Below, piece after piece: positions 44,930 through 56,939 of a stretch of DNA of 64,000 nt (position 1 is the stretch's first letter; each line of letters starts with the position of its first letter). The stretch covers positions 436,284 through 500,283 of the forward strand of contig JAJEKV010000094.1 in assembly GCA_021234155.1 (NCBI GenBank), in the 5' to 3' direction. Source of the DNA: Isoetes taiwanensis (taxonomy: Eukaryota > Streptophyta > Lycopodiopsida > Isoetales > Isoetaceae). Both the position numbers and the translations under genes were made by a program. The notes under the pieces are model-generated. The model ran no database searches and had not been told where the DNA came from. It saw only the letters and a list, made by a program, of their open reading frames with translations.

Positions 44930-45420
44930 CGTGTTAAAATGTGATATGAAACGGGAGACCTTTGTCGCATATGGTTTATGCTATTTTCTTACCAAATTGT
45001 TTGTGTGTTTGTACCAAATTCCCATTGCATGTGGCATCGAATTTATGGGAACAAGCATTGTTCAACGTGGCGCAGGAGTGCAAAGTTCGTGTATTATACC
45101 GCCAGACGCTTGGAGATCATTGCTTAGTGCTTGCGTAGCGCCGCGGAATATGGACTTGAGAAGACAAAGGTTTTAAGGAGATTGTTTGTTTGGATTCTCG
45201 ATTGTGTCAGCAGGTATGTGCTCATTTCTAACATGTATGCTACCAAGAGTGTCGGGCCTAAAAGCATTACACGTGCTTGATCTTGTCATCCACAAAACAA
45301 ATTACACGCACTTCTAGGACACAATTGTCCTAGATGCAAAGAATAGCCACAAATATCGCCATATGAAACTTTATTTGGATTCTTCTTCTACTTGGCGTGA
45401 AGGTATGTTCATCTAAATAG
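44930..45420 (+). pseudogene. Pentatricopeptide-repeat (PPR) protein, C-terminal scrap
   Basis: Near 45093-45150 the frame reads PPDAWRSLLSACVAPRNMDL. About 70 bases later, in another frame, it reads YVLISNMYATKS. Together these match the last PPR/E-motif segment of PLS-class plant PPR proteins (PDA..W.SLLSACR.H.N..LG......YVLLSNMYA). A further block near 45275-45330 (HKTNYTHF) may correspond to the E/E+ region. PPR proteins act in organellar RNA processing. The upstream repeats are not evident, so this is a truncated or mis-sequenced copy next to the duplicated repeat. Confidence 0.55.
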
Positions 45421-45654
45421 AGATAACCTAATGAAGAAAGAGCATACCCCATTACTATAAGAGGGAAGCCGGAGTTGAGAGGGATATTAGGGTCTTCTGC
45501 TTGGCATTATGCCACTTAGAGCAAGCAATACGCCTAGCTAAAAGAACCACAAAAATATAGCTCAAGTCTTTGCCAATGTATTGCATTTCCACAAGAGATT
45601 ATGTATTAGTACATCATGAAGGAACTATACCTTTTGGCAAATTTGACATGTATA

Positions 45655-45735
45655 ATATTAATAGAATATAATAGTTTTTTATCGCCCAATCGAGACCAAT
45701 CGCCTATGGGACCCGGAGAAGGAGCGCAAACTTAA
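45655..45735 (-). mobile_element. LINE 3'-end insertion (truncated)
   Basis: 'attaatagaatataatag', then 'ttttttatcgcccaatcgagacc' and 'cctatgggacccgg' is on the minus strand GGTCCCATAGG...GGTCTCG...(CTATT)n, the same end as the insertion at 23745-23836. It is only about 80 bp, or it runs further upstream without recognisable coding. Confidence 0.6.
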
Positions 45736-45739
45736 CTTA

Positions 45740-46460
45740 TTATCGTCTCGTTAAAAACCCCCACCAAGAAGGGTTTTCGAGGGATAAGCGACTTAGATTA
45801 AAAAAGAAAGAATGTAGTCTGTGGTGATCTCATGTTGTGAACAAGGAAAAAATGTGTTGCAGAATATGCACAACTTGGCAATTTGGTGCAAGACTTTGCA
45901 TTTGAAAATTTTACATTGTTTGAAGTGCATGCCTTCTCCTTTATAAGATATGGTTTTGCATGTACCGAAGGAAGAATGCTCTAAGTTAAGTTGCCAAGTC
46001 GGTCCGTGTGGTATAATATCGTGAGACAAAAATTGACTTAGTAATGGTAAAGAAAAACAAAGCACATGCCTATATGCCCAAAGAAATCAAACTCATACAG
46101 TAAAAATTATATGAATCTCAAATAATATAATCTCAAAATTGGCGACTTCTTTGACAAACTATACCAAACACGACCTAAAAAACAAAAAAATGGACGTACC
46201 CCACATCAAGTGGCAATTATTGTTTACTTAGATATCTACTTCTAAGTAGCAGCGAATATAACAAGGCAGAAATATTCCATTTCAGTTAACATTTGATCAA
46301 ACAACAATATAAGTCCATGTGTACAATAATATGCTTGGCGAATTAATGTCTTTTTAAGCAATAATAGTGAAGGGACGTGGTCTCTTATCTTTATTTTCTT
46401 TATAAAATCCATTTCCTTTTTTAACATGGACCCAAGATATGCCCAATGATGTTCTCAACA
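45740..46460. other. No recognisable gene
   Basis: AT-rich. A minus-strand frame (46065-45793) shows no domain. Confidence 0.35.
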
Positions 46461-46465
46461 ATTTA

Positions 46466-46860
46466 TTAATTTTTGAACTTCTGATCGACGAAAAGCCCAG
46501 CAACGCTGGGCAATTTTTCTAGTAATAATAATAATACTAGTAACGGTGCCCAGCGTTGCTGGGCAAAAATTGAGAGCTTGTAAATGTTTTGGCCAAAATG
46601 AGAAAAGCGTGTAGTAATAATCCAACTTTTGTAACCAAGCCGAATTTTGGCCGAATGCCTGTCAACATCTGCGTTCGCTATGGATGTCGCGATCACACCG
46701 GATATTTCTTTTTCTCTTTTTGATCGGGATATTAAACTGTTGCAAATATGTTTTATACTTCTAAAATATGTTTTATTAGAAAAATACATACATAAGTTTT
46801 CACCTTGATGTACAGAACCTGAACCTATCCCTGCTTCAAACTGGCTACATATCATTCGAG
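46466..46860 (-). mobile_element. Repeat with mirrored GCCCAGC hairpins
   Basis: GCCCAGCAACGCTGGGC (46495-46511) and its exact reverse complement (46548-46564) face each other across a (TAA)n-containing 36-bp spacer that itself carries 'ctagta...tactag'. A 129-codon minus frame runs through the block (IATSIANADVDRHSAKIRLG), but I take this as chance or a short transposon-encoded piece. The arrangement looks like two termini of the same small element family inserted head to head at a TAA repeat. Confidence 0.4.
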
Positions 46861-48900
46861 GTGTATTATCGTTTGGGGTGTATTAGAATTTTTTGGGGCC
46901 ATTAGATCATGGCACATTTTAGGGAAGATTTCCTGTGCATCCATATGACCCGTCCGTTGAGAAAATTTATACCATTTAAGACATGGCCACAACTTTACAA
47001 ACCACTAAGGGTTCTGCAAAAAAATATAAAAGGGGTTTCTCAACCTCTACTTTATAATGTTCTCTCCTATGCTAGGTATTAGCATTACTCTAAATCTTGT
47101 CCATTTTTATTTAATTTGGGAAAGTCATCCTTTCGAGCAATAAACTGGATCCATCTTGCATGCGCTGAGTTTTCCATGTTGATCTGCAGAGTCTGGCACT
47201 AAAACATTTTGGATCTGTAAACGGGAAAACGCGATTAAGGAAATGGGGAAAATTCATTCATGAATTTGTTTTCCAAAACGTAAACTGCTTACCTGCCATA
47301 TGTCATACGCAGGATTAAGAATATACATTGGCGTTTGAATAAAAGGGAGATGATATTGTGGCAAGAAGCACTGCAGAACATTCACAATGGCATCTTTGAA
47401 TCATTTTAGATTCTTTGTATATCACTTGCTAAAAGGAAATACCCGAGCAGCAGCCTCATGTTGGGAAATACAACTGTTTGGCAAACTTTTTCAAAGATGT
47501 TGCAAAAAACAAAAAGAACAACTTAGAAGAAGCACAATAGAAACTAAATTAATAGTTAAAAGACAAATGAGCTAAGAAATAGATAGATTAACATATAACC
47601 ATCACTATAATGGAGTTTCAAAATTTTCCGCCTTTAGATGCTTCTAGATAAAATGGTACTAAATCTCATTCACATAAACCTATGAAGTTTTCAATGCCAT
47701 TTCTAGCCAGTGGTCTGTAGCATGTGAAGCAAAATCCAACTTGAGTAGAAATGCCACTGGTTCTTCCGTAAAAGGGAGAGGAATAAAAGAAATATTGGAT
47801 AATTACCTGAAGTACGCTACTGCATGCCAACGTGATCAAGAACATACAGTAGCCTGCTGCGATAGCTAATCTCACAACAATTTGTTCATGTGAACTAACT
47901 CACCTAAGCAACAGTGCAGTGGTTCAGACTATCAGGCATCCCTCCAAGTTTAGGCCTTTGAAACTGCCATACTAATATACCAAACCTGGCCTTAAATACA
48001 GTTTTGTTTCAAGCTCCTTTAAGCTTCAATCCTTAAAGCTTGGAAATCTACATTCTATAAGAAGGAAAAAACATTTCTTACATACCTAAACTGGCGTATC
48101 ATTCTTCTCTTTTTGAGGTATTGAACTCAAGCAAGAATCTACATTTCAAGTAACAACTAATACAAACTGCAACTGCTTGTATAACAGAGCAGACGAATCC
48201 AGTGTATGAGAGACGAAGTCCAGAGCAAGCAATTTCTGCCAGCTACCTTTTTCTAAAACATCACGCTGGCAATCTTTCGGCATGACATCTTTAGCTCTAA
48301 GCTGCATGGTTTATCCACCAGAGCAACTGTGTCCCACACAAATCATAAATAAGGTGAGATCCAACAACGAAAATACAGGTGCATCAAATGTAAAGCATGA
48401 AATAGACTCTCGTATCTGGAAAAGAAATAACATGCACCTAAATTTTTTTATTTAAAGGATAGAACGGCATGGCATAGAAGCAAACCGGCACTGAAGAACA
48501 AAAAATGGAGTTTGGCATTTTTCTGGTCTAATTCGTATTCATTCAACCCATACCTAGATTTGTTTCTTCAAAAGGGACAGCAGCATGGTGAAGACGCATT
48601 GGTCTGAAGAATGGCAAAATAGAGCTAGCTTTGAGCGGAACCCGGGATTAGTTTAATGGCCCTTCCAAATCCATGCCCCATCTATTCTTGAAGAAGCATT
48701 TTAATCTGATGCTCTGCCCAGAGACAAAAGCTACCATAAATATGTATAGCAGAATAAGGTGAAGAAAGGGCTATGGCGGCAATAGCGTCCGGCGATAGCC
48801 TAAGAAAATTATCTGACGCCCTCGCTAACCCTAAGAATATGACGTGGCATAATCTCCTCCATTGGCTTCATCAAATCTGGAGCGTCCAAATTAGGGCTGG
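46861..48900 (-). other. CTG/CAG-intact island with splice-site-like motifs
   Basis: Trinucleotides CTG and CAG have normal or high density here. On the minus strand, donor-like sites occur near 47292 (GGCAGGTAAGC), 47806 (TTCAGGTAATT) and 48092 (TTTAGGTATGTAAG), and the frame ending at the second reads LAIAAGYCMFLITLACSSVL. I cannot assign a protein. It could be the intron-rich part of a gene transcribed leftward, or a long non-coding transcript. Confidence 0.3.
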
Positions 48901-48914
48901 GTCCAACACTTACA

Positions 48915-51900
48915 CAATAACATTATAATATAAGATGATTAAATCGAGCTTCTTAAGACCCAAAAGGGCATGAAGCTGAAATACAATAAAGTATCAAGTA
49001 TTGTGCAGAGTTTTTAACATAAGATGATGCTTATCTATATCGATATGAATGTCTCCAGACTCGGAGAGGATCCATCCGCCACGAGAGAAAAAGGTTAGAG
49101 TGTTCAGCCTCATGTCTCGCCTTTATTGGATCATATTGTGTGCATCAAGAAGGGTATGTTCTTCATCTTCAATCTGGCCGCCTTCACAAAACAGTAAAAT
49201 TCTTTCTCCCCTGGGATTTTCATCCATCGACCTTGTTTTAGATTCTTAGGTGATGAGAGCTGAGCCTATATCTTGCAATGACTTTCCTGGCACGTGGAGA
49301 TGTTTTCAGATAATCTTGTTCTGCGTATATTAACATTGGGTTAATCTCTGACTGATAAAACTCCATCTTTGTACCCTTTTCTTGCCACAGTTTCTCAATG
49401 ACCTTGGCTCCCCAACTGATCGCGGATCCCTTCGCCGTCGGTAGGCCAATTATGTTCTTCCAGTCCCCATTTATGTAACCACTCTTTTACTTCTTGGAAC
49501 CACCCTTGGCTGCTCGAGGTTTGCATTGCAAGGTGAGGAAGCCGACTCTCCTCTAGATTGCTGATCCTGTTAACATATGATAATGTTTGGCACAAAGCTT
49601 CACCTCTAAGGGAAGCATCCCCTGTCTCGCTAAAATCATTGCATAAGGCACTTGTTTTTATCCCAAGTTCTTCCCCGGCGAAGAGTTTGAGCACTCCTTC
49701 TATCTTCTCCCACATTTTGCTCGATAGAGATGGCCCCAAATTGGACAGCCCATATAGCACTACAGCTTGCACCGTGGTACGAAAAGAGCATTTTTGGAGC
49801 TTCCATCCCCGCTAAACCAGCTTTATGGCATCTTTGCAACATGCCGTGGCAGGCACGCTTTGCCTCCTCGCAATGCGTTTTCAATGCAAACCTTCTAGCT
49901 GTAATTTGAGCAGAATTCCAATCCTAGATATTTGTAAACATTAACCAATTCCAACCGCTCATTCTGATAAAAAGAAATCTGGTTTTGAGAACGTGCCACT
50001 TACCATGCATTTAGACTTGGATAAGTTCACCTTCATACATTTGTCCAGGCAAAAGAGGGCCGATTGTCTAGATATGTTTGTAACCCTTGTGAAGTTTAGA
50101 GAGAAGGACCACGCCATCTCGCATATATTAAGAGTTGGATAAGAAAGTTTCCAAGCAATGTTCCAAATTGTCCTTTGGATCTCATCCATTCTTCTAGGGA
50201 GTCAATGTAAAGCCCAAGAGCTTAGGGAGATAAGGGGCAGCCTTGTTTCACGCCACCGTGTGAACCTCATCCGTAGTTTTTCACAGAAAGTTTAGCAATT
50301 ACCTCTTCATACAATTTGGCCACAATGCCCCACGTATTCTCCGGAAGGCCTAACTCTTCCATCCTCTCTTCTAGGCCTGCTCTGGGACTGAGTCGAAAAA
50401 GCCTTCAGAAATCAATGAAAGCCATGTGCAACGATTTTTCCGGGACGCTTAGCTCTCCATTAAGACTCTGATCGAAAAATGTGATCATAAGTGCTATGAT
50501 CCTTCCCAAATCCTCGCTTGGGTGATGGTCCTCTTATCCGAGAATCAGCCCATGCAGCAATTTTCTTCTCGAGAATGCCTCCAAAGATTTTTGGAAAAAT
50601 GATGCCTACTAAGATTGTTCTCAGAAGCTCCCCGCGATCCCGCCTATCTCCCCGCTTTGTAAATAGATACTACTCGCATGTTTGCCATTGTCTAGGGAGA
50701 CCCTCCTTTGTCGCATCATTAAGAACCTTCGTGAGATATGGAATCAGCCCATCTCCTCCCCATTTTATCAATTCAAATTAAAGCCCTTCTAAATCGACCG
50801 CCTTCCCATTTGCCAATGATCGAAAGTGTACTCTTTAACCTCTGCCCTAAGTGAAAAGATCTTCTAAAATGGTGCAACCTTTCATCTTTGAAGCCCGTGG
50901 GGCATAATACAATTCCTTTGACAAATTCTAGCGCCTTTGATGTCTCCAAATTATGCCCTTCGTGGTGGCATGGCCAACTTAGACCAAAGCTTCTTGGCTT
51001 TTCTTCAAAAGCGCACTAAGGCCACTTGCCGAGTCTTGTAAAAGTCCGCCTTCTTCTTCTTTAAAGCTTTTTGTACCAATCGAGGTTTCATTTTCAGACC
51101 CTCGACGGCAATGACCTTCTCGGGCTATGAAGCATTCTTGGTCCCACCAAGACTTGGATTTCAGCGTGGGCAAGCTCGGGTTTCTCCAAAGCTTTTTCCG
51201 GCTGCATTCAGATAACTTGGGATAAGGATTGAGCATTTGGGCGCTTCCTTACGCTTTCAAGCAATCTAGACAAAGCTTGTTGGTAGGCGTCTCTTTTCAC
51301 ATAATCCAGCTTTGATTTTTGGGGCAAATTCCTTTTCCACTTTGCATTTTCGAAAACTCATATCCAAAGCAAAAAGGGACAGTACATGGTCCAACTCGTT
51401 GCTTGTCAATCGCCTTTGAGATAAGGGACTCGCTTCAGGGATCAGCGCTTAGCAGATAATCAACCGTCATCGCCTCCTTGCTAAGTAAAACATGTTGGCT
51501 TGTTAGTGCCCGGATATTTCAAATGCCATTGAGTATTTTAGATTGCGATGGAGCCAAGCTCTAACAAAGAGCTTACCCATTTGGTTTTTTATTCTGTTAG
51601 CCGAAGCTTCACAAATTGGGGATCATAGACTTCTTCTAACATCCGACATCCTCGGTATATTTGATACATTGCATATTTCGTGTCCTGGCATTAAAATCCC
51701 CTACTAGGACCTGTCCTTTATCTTGAAAATCTTGAATCTGCAATGTAAGAGCATGGTATGGATGGTCCGAGTCCATTCCTTCCTGTTTATACACCTTCAT
51801 ATTCAACGGCGCATAGTAGCAAGCAGCCAGGAATATTGGGTGAGATGTTCCTACTTTTATCCACATAAATTGACTCAGGTGTCTTTTTGTGCCACTCGAG

Positions 51901-52145
51901 ATGCTATCTCAAATTGTTTTCGGGCATACAATGCTATGCCTCCAAAACCACGACCCATGCACGAATCTTTCATATTCCATACTGCATCAACAAAGGCAAA
52001 ACCTGTCAAATCTGGTAATGAACTTGACTGGTGCTGCCATGTTTCCAGAAAAATTATAACATCTGCATTTTCCCAAATGTGTACTGTTGCATCTATTTTA
52101 GCCTGGTGTAAACCATGGATATTCCAAAGACATGACCTTTAGGTC
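48915..52145 (-). mobile_element. Second LINE (endonuclease + RT + Cys/His end), nearly full length
   Basis: Read on the minus strand. The endonuclease starts near 52135 and includes ADVIIFLETWQ, MGRGFGGIALYARK, FMWIKVG (51866) and GQVLVGDFNART (~51695). After a linker, the RT region has NGKAVDLEGL.FELIKWG (~50800), LIPYLTKVLNDATKEGLPRQ (~50740-50690) and FGKDHSTYDHIF (~50500). WNIAWKLSYPTLNICEM (~50150) and FCLDKCMKVNLSKSKCMV (~50060-50010) follow. C-terminal pieces are GEALCQTLSYVNR (~49600) and a GRW...CTQYD Cys/His end (~49200-49050). The 3' end near 48970-48930 has GCCCTTTTGGGTCTTAAG, resembling the hairpins of the other LINE ends. Several frameshifts fall at CTG/CAG-like positions. Confidence 0.82.
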
Positions 52146-52379
52146 TCGCTTTCCCTATTCTCGATTTTCTTCTCTTTGTTACAATGGGTGGTCCATCCAT
52201 CATAAGCGAATTTCATTAAAGTTGGAAATTTCGCGATTCCAATTTCTCGTGAAATCGCTTTCTTCCCTTTTATCACACATTTATGGCTAGATATGGCACT
52301 ATTTGCTTAAAAAGAAACCAGCTTATCATGCAAAAAACCGCTACATTTAATATAAAACAAATACGGTTTTAGTTGTCGA

Positions 52380-52720
52380 AGAGAACTATGGCGCCATTTA
52401 CTTGGAAAGTATGAGGAAAAGCTGCCCGAGAAACACAAAAAGCAAATATTAAATTGCCAAAAAAAGCCTCAAAGAAGCAAACAAAATGGCGCCGGCCGCT
52501 CCTTTAGCTTAGAAATAACCACAAAGCAAATAGCGTTGGAACGCCGATATTTGCTTTAACGCGAAAGGAAGCAATGGTGCAGCGCCGCTTATTTGCTTGA
52601 ACGGAAAGCAAGCAAATAGTGCGACGCTTATTTAAGAGCTTGTGCAAATAGTGCAAAGCCGCTTATTTGGCGTGAACGTGAAGACCAAGCAAATAGTGCT
52701 CGCGCCATTTTGCTATAGAT
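52380..52720. repeat. AAATGGCGC / GCAAATAGTGC motif cluster 1
   Basis: 'atggcgccatttac' (52388), 'aaaatggcgccgg' (52485) and 'cgcgccatttt' (52703), plus variants such as 'caaatagtgc' (three times), occur in both orientations with 'cttattt' spacers. The cluster lies just downstream of the ParB/methyltransferase-like gene on its strand and between it and the LINE. Confidence 0.7.
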
Positions 52721-52879
52721 AACACATATTTTCGAAGACCATGTAGATATATATATTAATAGAAATATTATATAAGATACAATTTTTCAAAACACGTAAT
52801 TTTTTTTAATAGTCATTGGCTAAGTGTTCATCGAGACTTTCTCATAATCATCCGTGTTAATTTTATCAAGGGTCAATTT

Positions 52880-55800
52880 GATCCCCGCTCGCTCCAGCTT
52901 TGGGCCGACGCCTCACCTTTCTCTCAGATGAGAAGCTTCTTCGTCTGCCCCTTCTCGAGATTCACCATCTTGCAAAGTCAAGACTTCCCGCTGGCATGCT
53001 GGTCAATGGCCTTTGGGTCAAGCCGGGGTACATGACGCTCTCGACCCTACCTGTAATGCCCGCCACGATTTCATCTTTCCTAACTCATGCTCAGATGTCA
53101 CAATCCGATTCTTCCTACATGAAGGGATGCCCTAGAGAAGGCTCCACCGTAGAAGAAATCTAGTACAATGTTACCTTGAGGGCAGAGCTTATCAACAAGG
53201 TAGAACGCAGCTTGCAGGACCAATCTGTTTATGCACCGATATATTCTCCTCCATACCCCTCGCCAACTCCACTTAAACCCTGCCTTGCATGAGTTTTTTA
53301 GCCATAACATCGCCTCACTTCCGGCATGCTTCCTTTAGGAATAGGAGGAATTTATGGAGCTTTCTAGGATGGTCGCCAAATAGCCTAAGGTCCGTGTCTT
53401 CGCCGCTCTCCGCCTCAGCGTCGAAATCCTCAGAAGCAAATAGAAGAGCTTGTGGCTCTTTGATTCCCTCGAACCACCGTAGCTCCGTGCTCTTCTTCAT
53501 AGATTCCTACAAACACTCTAGACCCGATTCTAGTCTTTCAAGCGACCGGCAAATAGTAAGTTATGTTCCGCCCGACGAAACATAGAATCCAAGATGTCTC
53601 TTGGTCTCGCCATCCGTGAGACATTATTGAAGAACGCTGTTACAGCCTCACTTTTCCAAGCCGAGTAAGCCGCCTTGCATCTAAACATATCATGCCGGCA
53701 GTAGAACCGCACGCTCGCTCGAATCCCCCCAGTGACATGCTCCACAAACCATCTTGGCGTGGCCTTTTCTCGCTTTCAGTCAAGGATTTTTCAATGGACC
53801 TGGCCAAGGAGAATGGCATGTTACCATGAACTCCCCTTTTGAGTATTCCTTCCTGCACTCCACTTATGGTGGCATACCCCAAAACCGTAAGTGCTTAATC
53901 CGAGAAGTGGTCTCGTGGCTTTCCTTAGGTCCTCTCGAATTTCTTGTACTTAGTGCCAATCTGACCGCAATGAAGTGCGATCTCCTTCTTCATGTAAGCA
54001 AGTACTCTTAAGTTCTCATACCGCCTTGAAGAAATTATCGCTTTTGTAATCTGAGGTGACTTTGACGATATATCCCCGCTTAAAGTTTCTTCGAGGACCT
54101 TTCTACAATCATCATAGTCCAAGCCCCTCATGCATCTAAGGTAGTTGTCACCGGCAATCTTTTGTCTTTAGCAAAATTGATTACTATAGCTTGACCCCTC
54201 GTTGTCCTTAGTTCTCCCTTCCTCCATTTGTTCCACATCCGGGCGAAGAGTGCATAGACATCATCCGGCATGAAGACAAACCGATTGACATCCTTCGTGT
54301 GTTTGCCCCTCTAATCTTGTCTCCATTTCAAGGTAGTGCCGCAAGAGAGTCGGGCATTTTAGAATTTCAAATGTTGCTATTTACATCTAATGGCGCAATG
54401 CGCTTATTTGAATTGAAATGGCGCAAGGCTTATTTGAATCGAAATGGCGCAAAAAAGCGCCATTTGATCGAAATGGCGCAGTGCTTTTGATTTACATCAA
54501 ATAGCGCAGCTGCCATTTCGATAAAATGAATGGGTAAGGAGACGAAAACATACCTTGTACTCGCACTTCTTGATCGCCCTTACCAAATAGGGCTGGTCTT
54601 CCGCGATTCCCGGTAATCGCTATAAGATGGTGGATCTGATCCACATATGGTTCCTTGAAGACAGCTTTGCTACTATATCATTCACATCCACACCGAAATA
54701 AGAAGGTCCGTGTCACCGATCTCTCCGTAAAGAACTCGCGATATTCTATAGACATAGATCTTGCCGAGCTCAGCCTAGCATCCTCTCGTCCCCAACTTAT
54801 CGCATTACACGAGCCGAAAGCAAAGAAATGACCGAATGATTACCATTGATAATATAAAATCTTTTCCGAATCAAGTCAGATTCCTGTGACCAGCTCAGCA
54901 ACTCCTTTGTATCCGGATCAAAGGGCACTACATCTCATCGGAGTGAATACCGGTGTGGATCCTCAAAGAAATGATTTGCGTAGCCTCCTAACATGCTCGG
55001 GGTTAATAACCCTGGCGGTCATATTAGGTGGGGCCTCTTCTAGATCCCAGATAGATATTCTTCTGGTGTATGTGACTCCAAGGGGGAACATGTGGCCGTG
55101 CTTTTGTATTTTCTTTAGTGTTTCCTCTGCCATTTCTTCTTCTTCGTCACGGTCCATCTTTAGTTCCTCGGGCACTTCAAGATCTGCAATCTTTTGTAAT
55201 TTCCTTTGCCCTTATCTCTGCTTTGGTTTGTGGCTTTCTCTTTGCTGGAGTGCTATCTCGGCCGTGGATGCTACATTTCTTATGTGCTTTGTAGCCTCCT
55301 TATTGTCACTAATAGTGCGGGTTACTATCGTGAGCTTTTCATCAAGAAGCTTTCGTGACTTCACTTGAGAATCATGTTTGTGAGCCTCGCCTCATCCCTC
55401 TTCTCATCCCTATGTCCCTCCCCTTCTCAACTTCGCCCTTCTTCTTGTTCTCAGATCCCCGTACATCACCACCTCCACTGCTTTTGTTCCTTTGCCGCCT
55501 TTGGTGGCATTTTTAATTTTACACCTTTTCTCTCAGATTCTCCCAAAGAGCCATCCGGCCGTCCATTATCGGGCCGCATAAGTTGTTTCGAGAGCTTCGC
55601 TTTTACAATGTAGGACACGGGAGTTTTTGACATGTCCATGGCCGCCGCATGTATCATCAATCCTTTGAGGATCTCTACCGCGCCTTTGATATCCGCTGCT
55701 CTCGACTCATAAGATGGCAGCGCCAACCTTTTTTCTTGGCCGATGCTGCTTGGTCCTTCATGCCGACTCCATCATTGCAAGCTCGTGAGTAATCGCCAAT

Positions 55801-56100
55801 CCATGCAATAGAGATCAATGCCGCCACTCGACCGATCTTCCATCAGGTAACCAAGAAAGTCAAGTCTTCCTTGTTTCTTTTTGACTTCTCTCATGTTGAC
55901 AATGATGCCCATCCGGGCCACTCTGCTGAGGCTCCTTCTTCAATTGCACTGATTTGACAAGGAGGCAAAGTTCTCGCTTCTTGTCTCCCCTTTGGTTGGG
56001 TCTACGCCACCAAGGGTATGGCTCTAACGATCTCCATACACCAAGACCTTCCAAATGAGGACTATGCTCCTCAAGTCACCACGCTCCATTTCTTCTACAA
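52880..56100 (-). pseudogene. ParB/Srx-like plus methyltransferase-motif-like gene, fragmented
   Basis: Minus-strand blocks in order: helical MALPSYESRAADIKGAVEIL and VSYIVKAKLSKQL (55726-55600); TYTRRISIWDLEEAPPNMTA and NPEHVRRLRKSF (~55085-54965), then in another frame VVPFDPDTKELLSW and RFYIINGNHSVISLLSA (~54930-54800). This order fits a ParB/sulfiredoxin-like fold (R.I..L...P.N.R...HV..L..S... then IINGNHR..A). A donor-like AAG|GTATGT sits at about 54555, followed by an intron-like gap holding AAATGGCGC motifs. Then RFVFMPDDVYALFARMWNKW, MRGLDYDDCRKVLEE, FYCRHDMFRCKAAYSAWKSE and, near 53170, GNIVLDFFYGGAFSRASLHV-GR, which resembles motif I of a DNA methyltransferase (D.F.GSGT...AA...GR). 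No DPPY motif was seen. Frameshifts are frequent; the fold calls are by eye. Confidence 0.42.
54385..54530. repeat. AAATGGCGC motif cluster 2 (in a putative intron)
   Basis: 'gaaatggcgca' occurs at about 54417, 54441 and 54470, 'agcgccatttg' at 54455, and related 'caaatagcgcagc' at 54498. The cluster falls between the donor-like site at 54555 and the next coding block of the ParB-like gene. Confidence 0.85.
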
Positions 56101-56154
56101 GACCAGCCACCAAGCAGGTAAGCATGGTGAGAGAAATGGCATGTGCTAGAAAGT

Positions 56155-56545
56155 TAAAACAGTAAACGGTATTTAGATTAAATGGCGCAATTTAGATCTG
56201 TAAAATGGCGCACTGGGCCATTTATTTAGCTTTTTATATAATAGAGCAAATGGCGCAGTGCTTATTTAGACTAAAATGGCGCAAATGGGCCATTTTGAAG
56301 GGGACGAAGGGACCCATAAAGAGCTTAATTAAAGCCTAGTTTAGCGCCATTTAGTTTAAATGGCGACTGCGCTACTATTTAGTCTAAAATGGCGCAGTGC
56401 CATTTGCTCTTTTATGGGTCCGCTTCTACAAGAATATTAACAGACATTATAGAAATGGCGCTACCCATTTCACAAACTATAGGAGGAAAAGGTCGCTACA
56501 AACCCACCCTTCTTCCTAATGAAATGGCGCCCGCGCGCCCATTTC
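56155..56545. repeat. AAATGGCGC motif cluster 3
   Basis: At least seven 'aaatggcgc' (about 56173, 56203, 56248, 56273, 56391, 56453 and 56520) and a 'gcgccattt' (56346) lie in about 390 bp, alternating with 'cttatttag' and 'gggccatttt'. It sits immediately upstream (5') of the ParB-like gene. Confidence 0.9.
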
Positions 56546-56754
56546 AGCTTACCTAAGACACTACACTTCAGCTACCTAAGACACTACCTAAGAAACAACA
56601 GATACTAACCTCGAAGCCCGCTCCCCGGATTTTGATCAAGATTGCGCCATTGTATAAAAGTATAAAAGTACACTAACCGTATAAATCCTACTCCACTTTT
56701 TTTTCCGAAAGCCCCCTGATCAACAAAGCGCCAGAGAGAGAAGATGGTTGAATA

Positions 56755-56835
56755 GGAGAGAGAATGTGCAAGGGCGCTTAGGCGCCAGGGGCGCTAAGGC
56801 TAAGGCGAAGGCTAAGGCTAAGGCTGAGGCGAGAA
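56755..56835 (+). repeat. GGCGCT/GCTAAG short tandem repeat
   Basis: 'gggcgcttaggcgcc' is followed by several 'aaggctaaggc' units. Open in places, but clearly simple sequence. Confidence 0.8.
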
Positions 56836-56939
56836 AAGAACAATGAAATTGAAAATGAAAATTGACTGAAAGAAAAGAAAAGAAAAGTCTGGGAAAGAAA
56901 AGAAAACCAATTTTACCCGCCTCGCCTCTTCAAATTTAT

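Noticed and set aside
51723-52142. 139-codon plus-strand frame
   Set aside because: It is antisense to the endonuclease domain of the minus-strand LINE, whose motifs (LETWQ, GRGFGGIA, GDFNART) are clear.
54886-55368. 160-codon plus-strand frame
   Set aside because: It is antisense to the ParB-like block (TYTRRISIWDLEE...), and its Ser/Ser-rich run mirrors the acidic EEEE helix of that gene.
55365-55613. Plus-strand 82-codon Ser/Pro-rich frame
   Set aside because: It lies antisense to the N-terminal block of the ParB-like gene, which has better protein-like composition.
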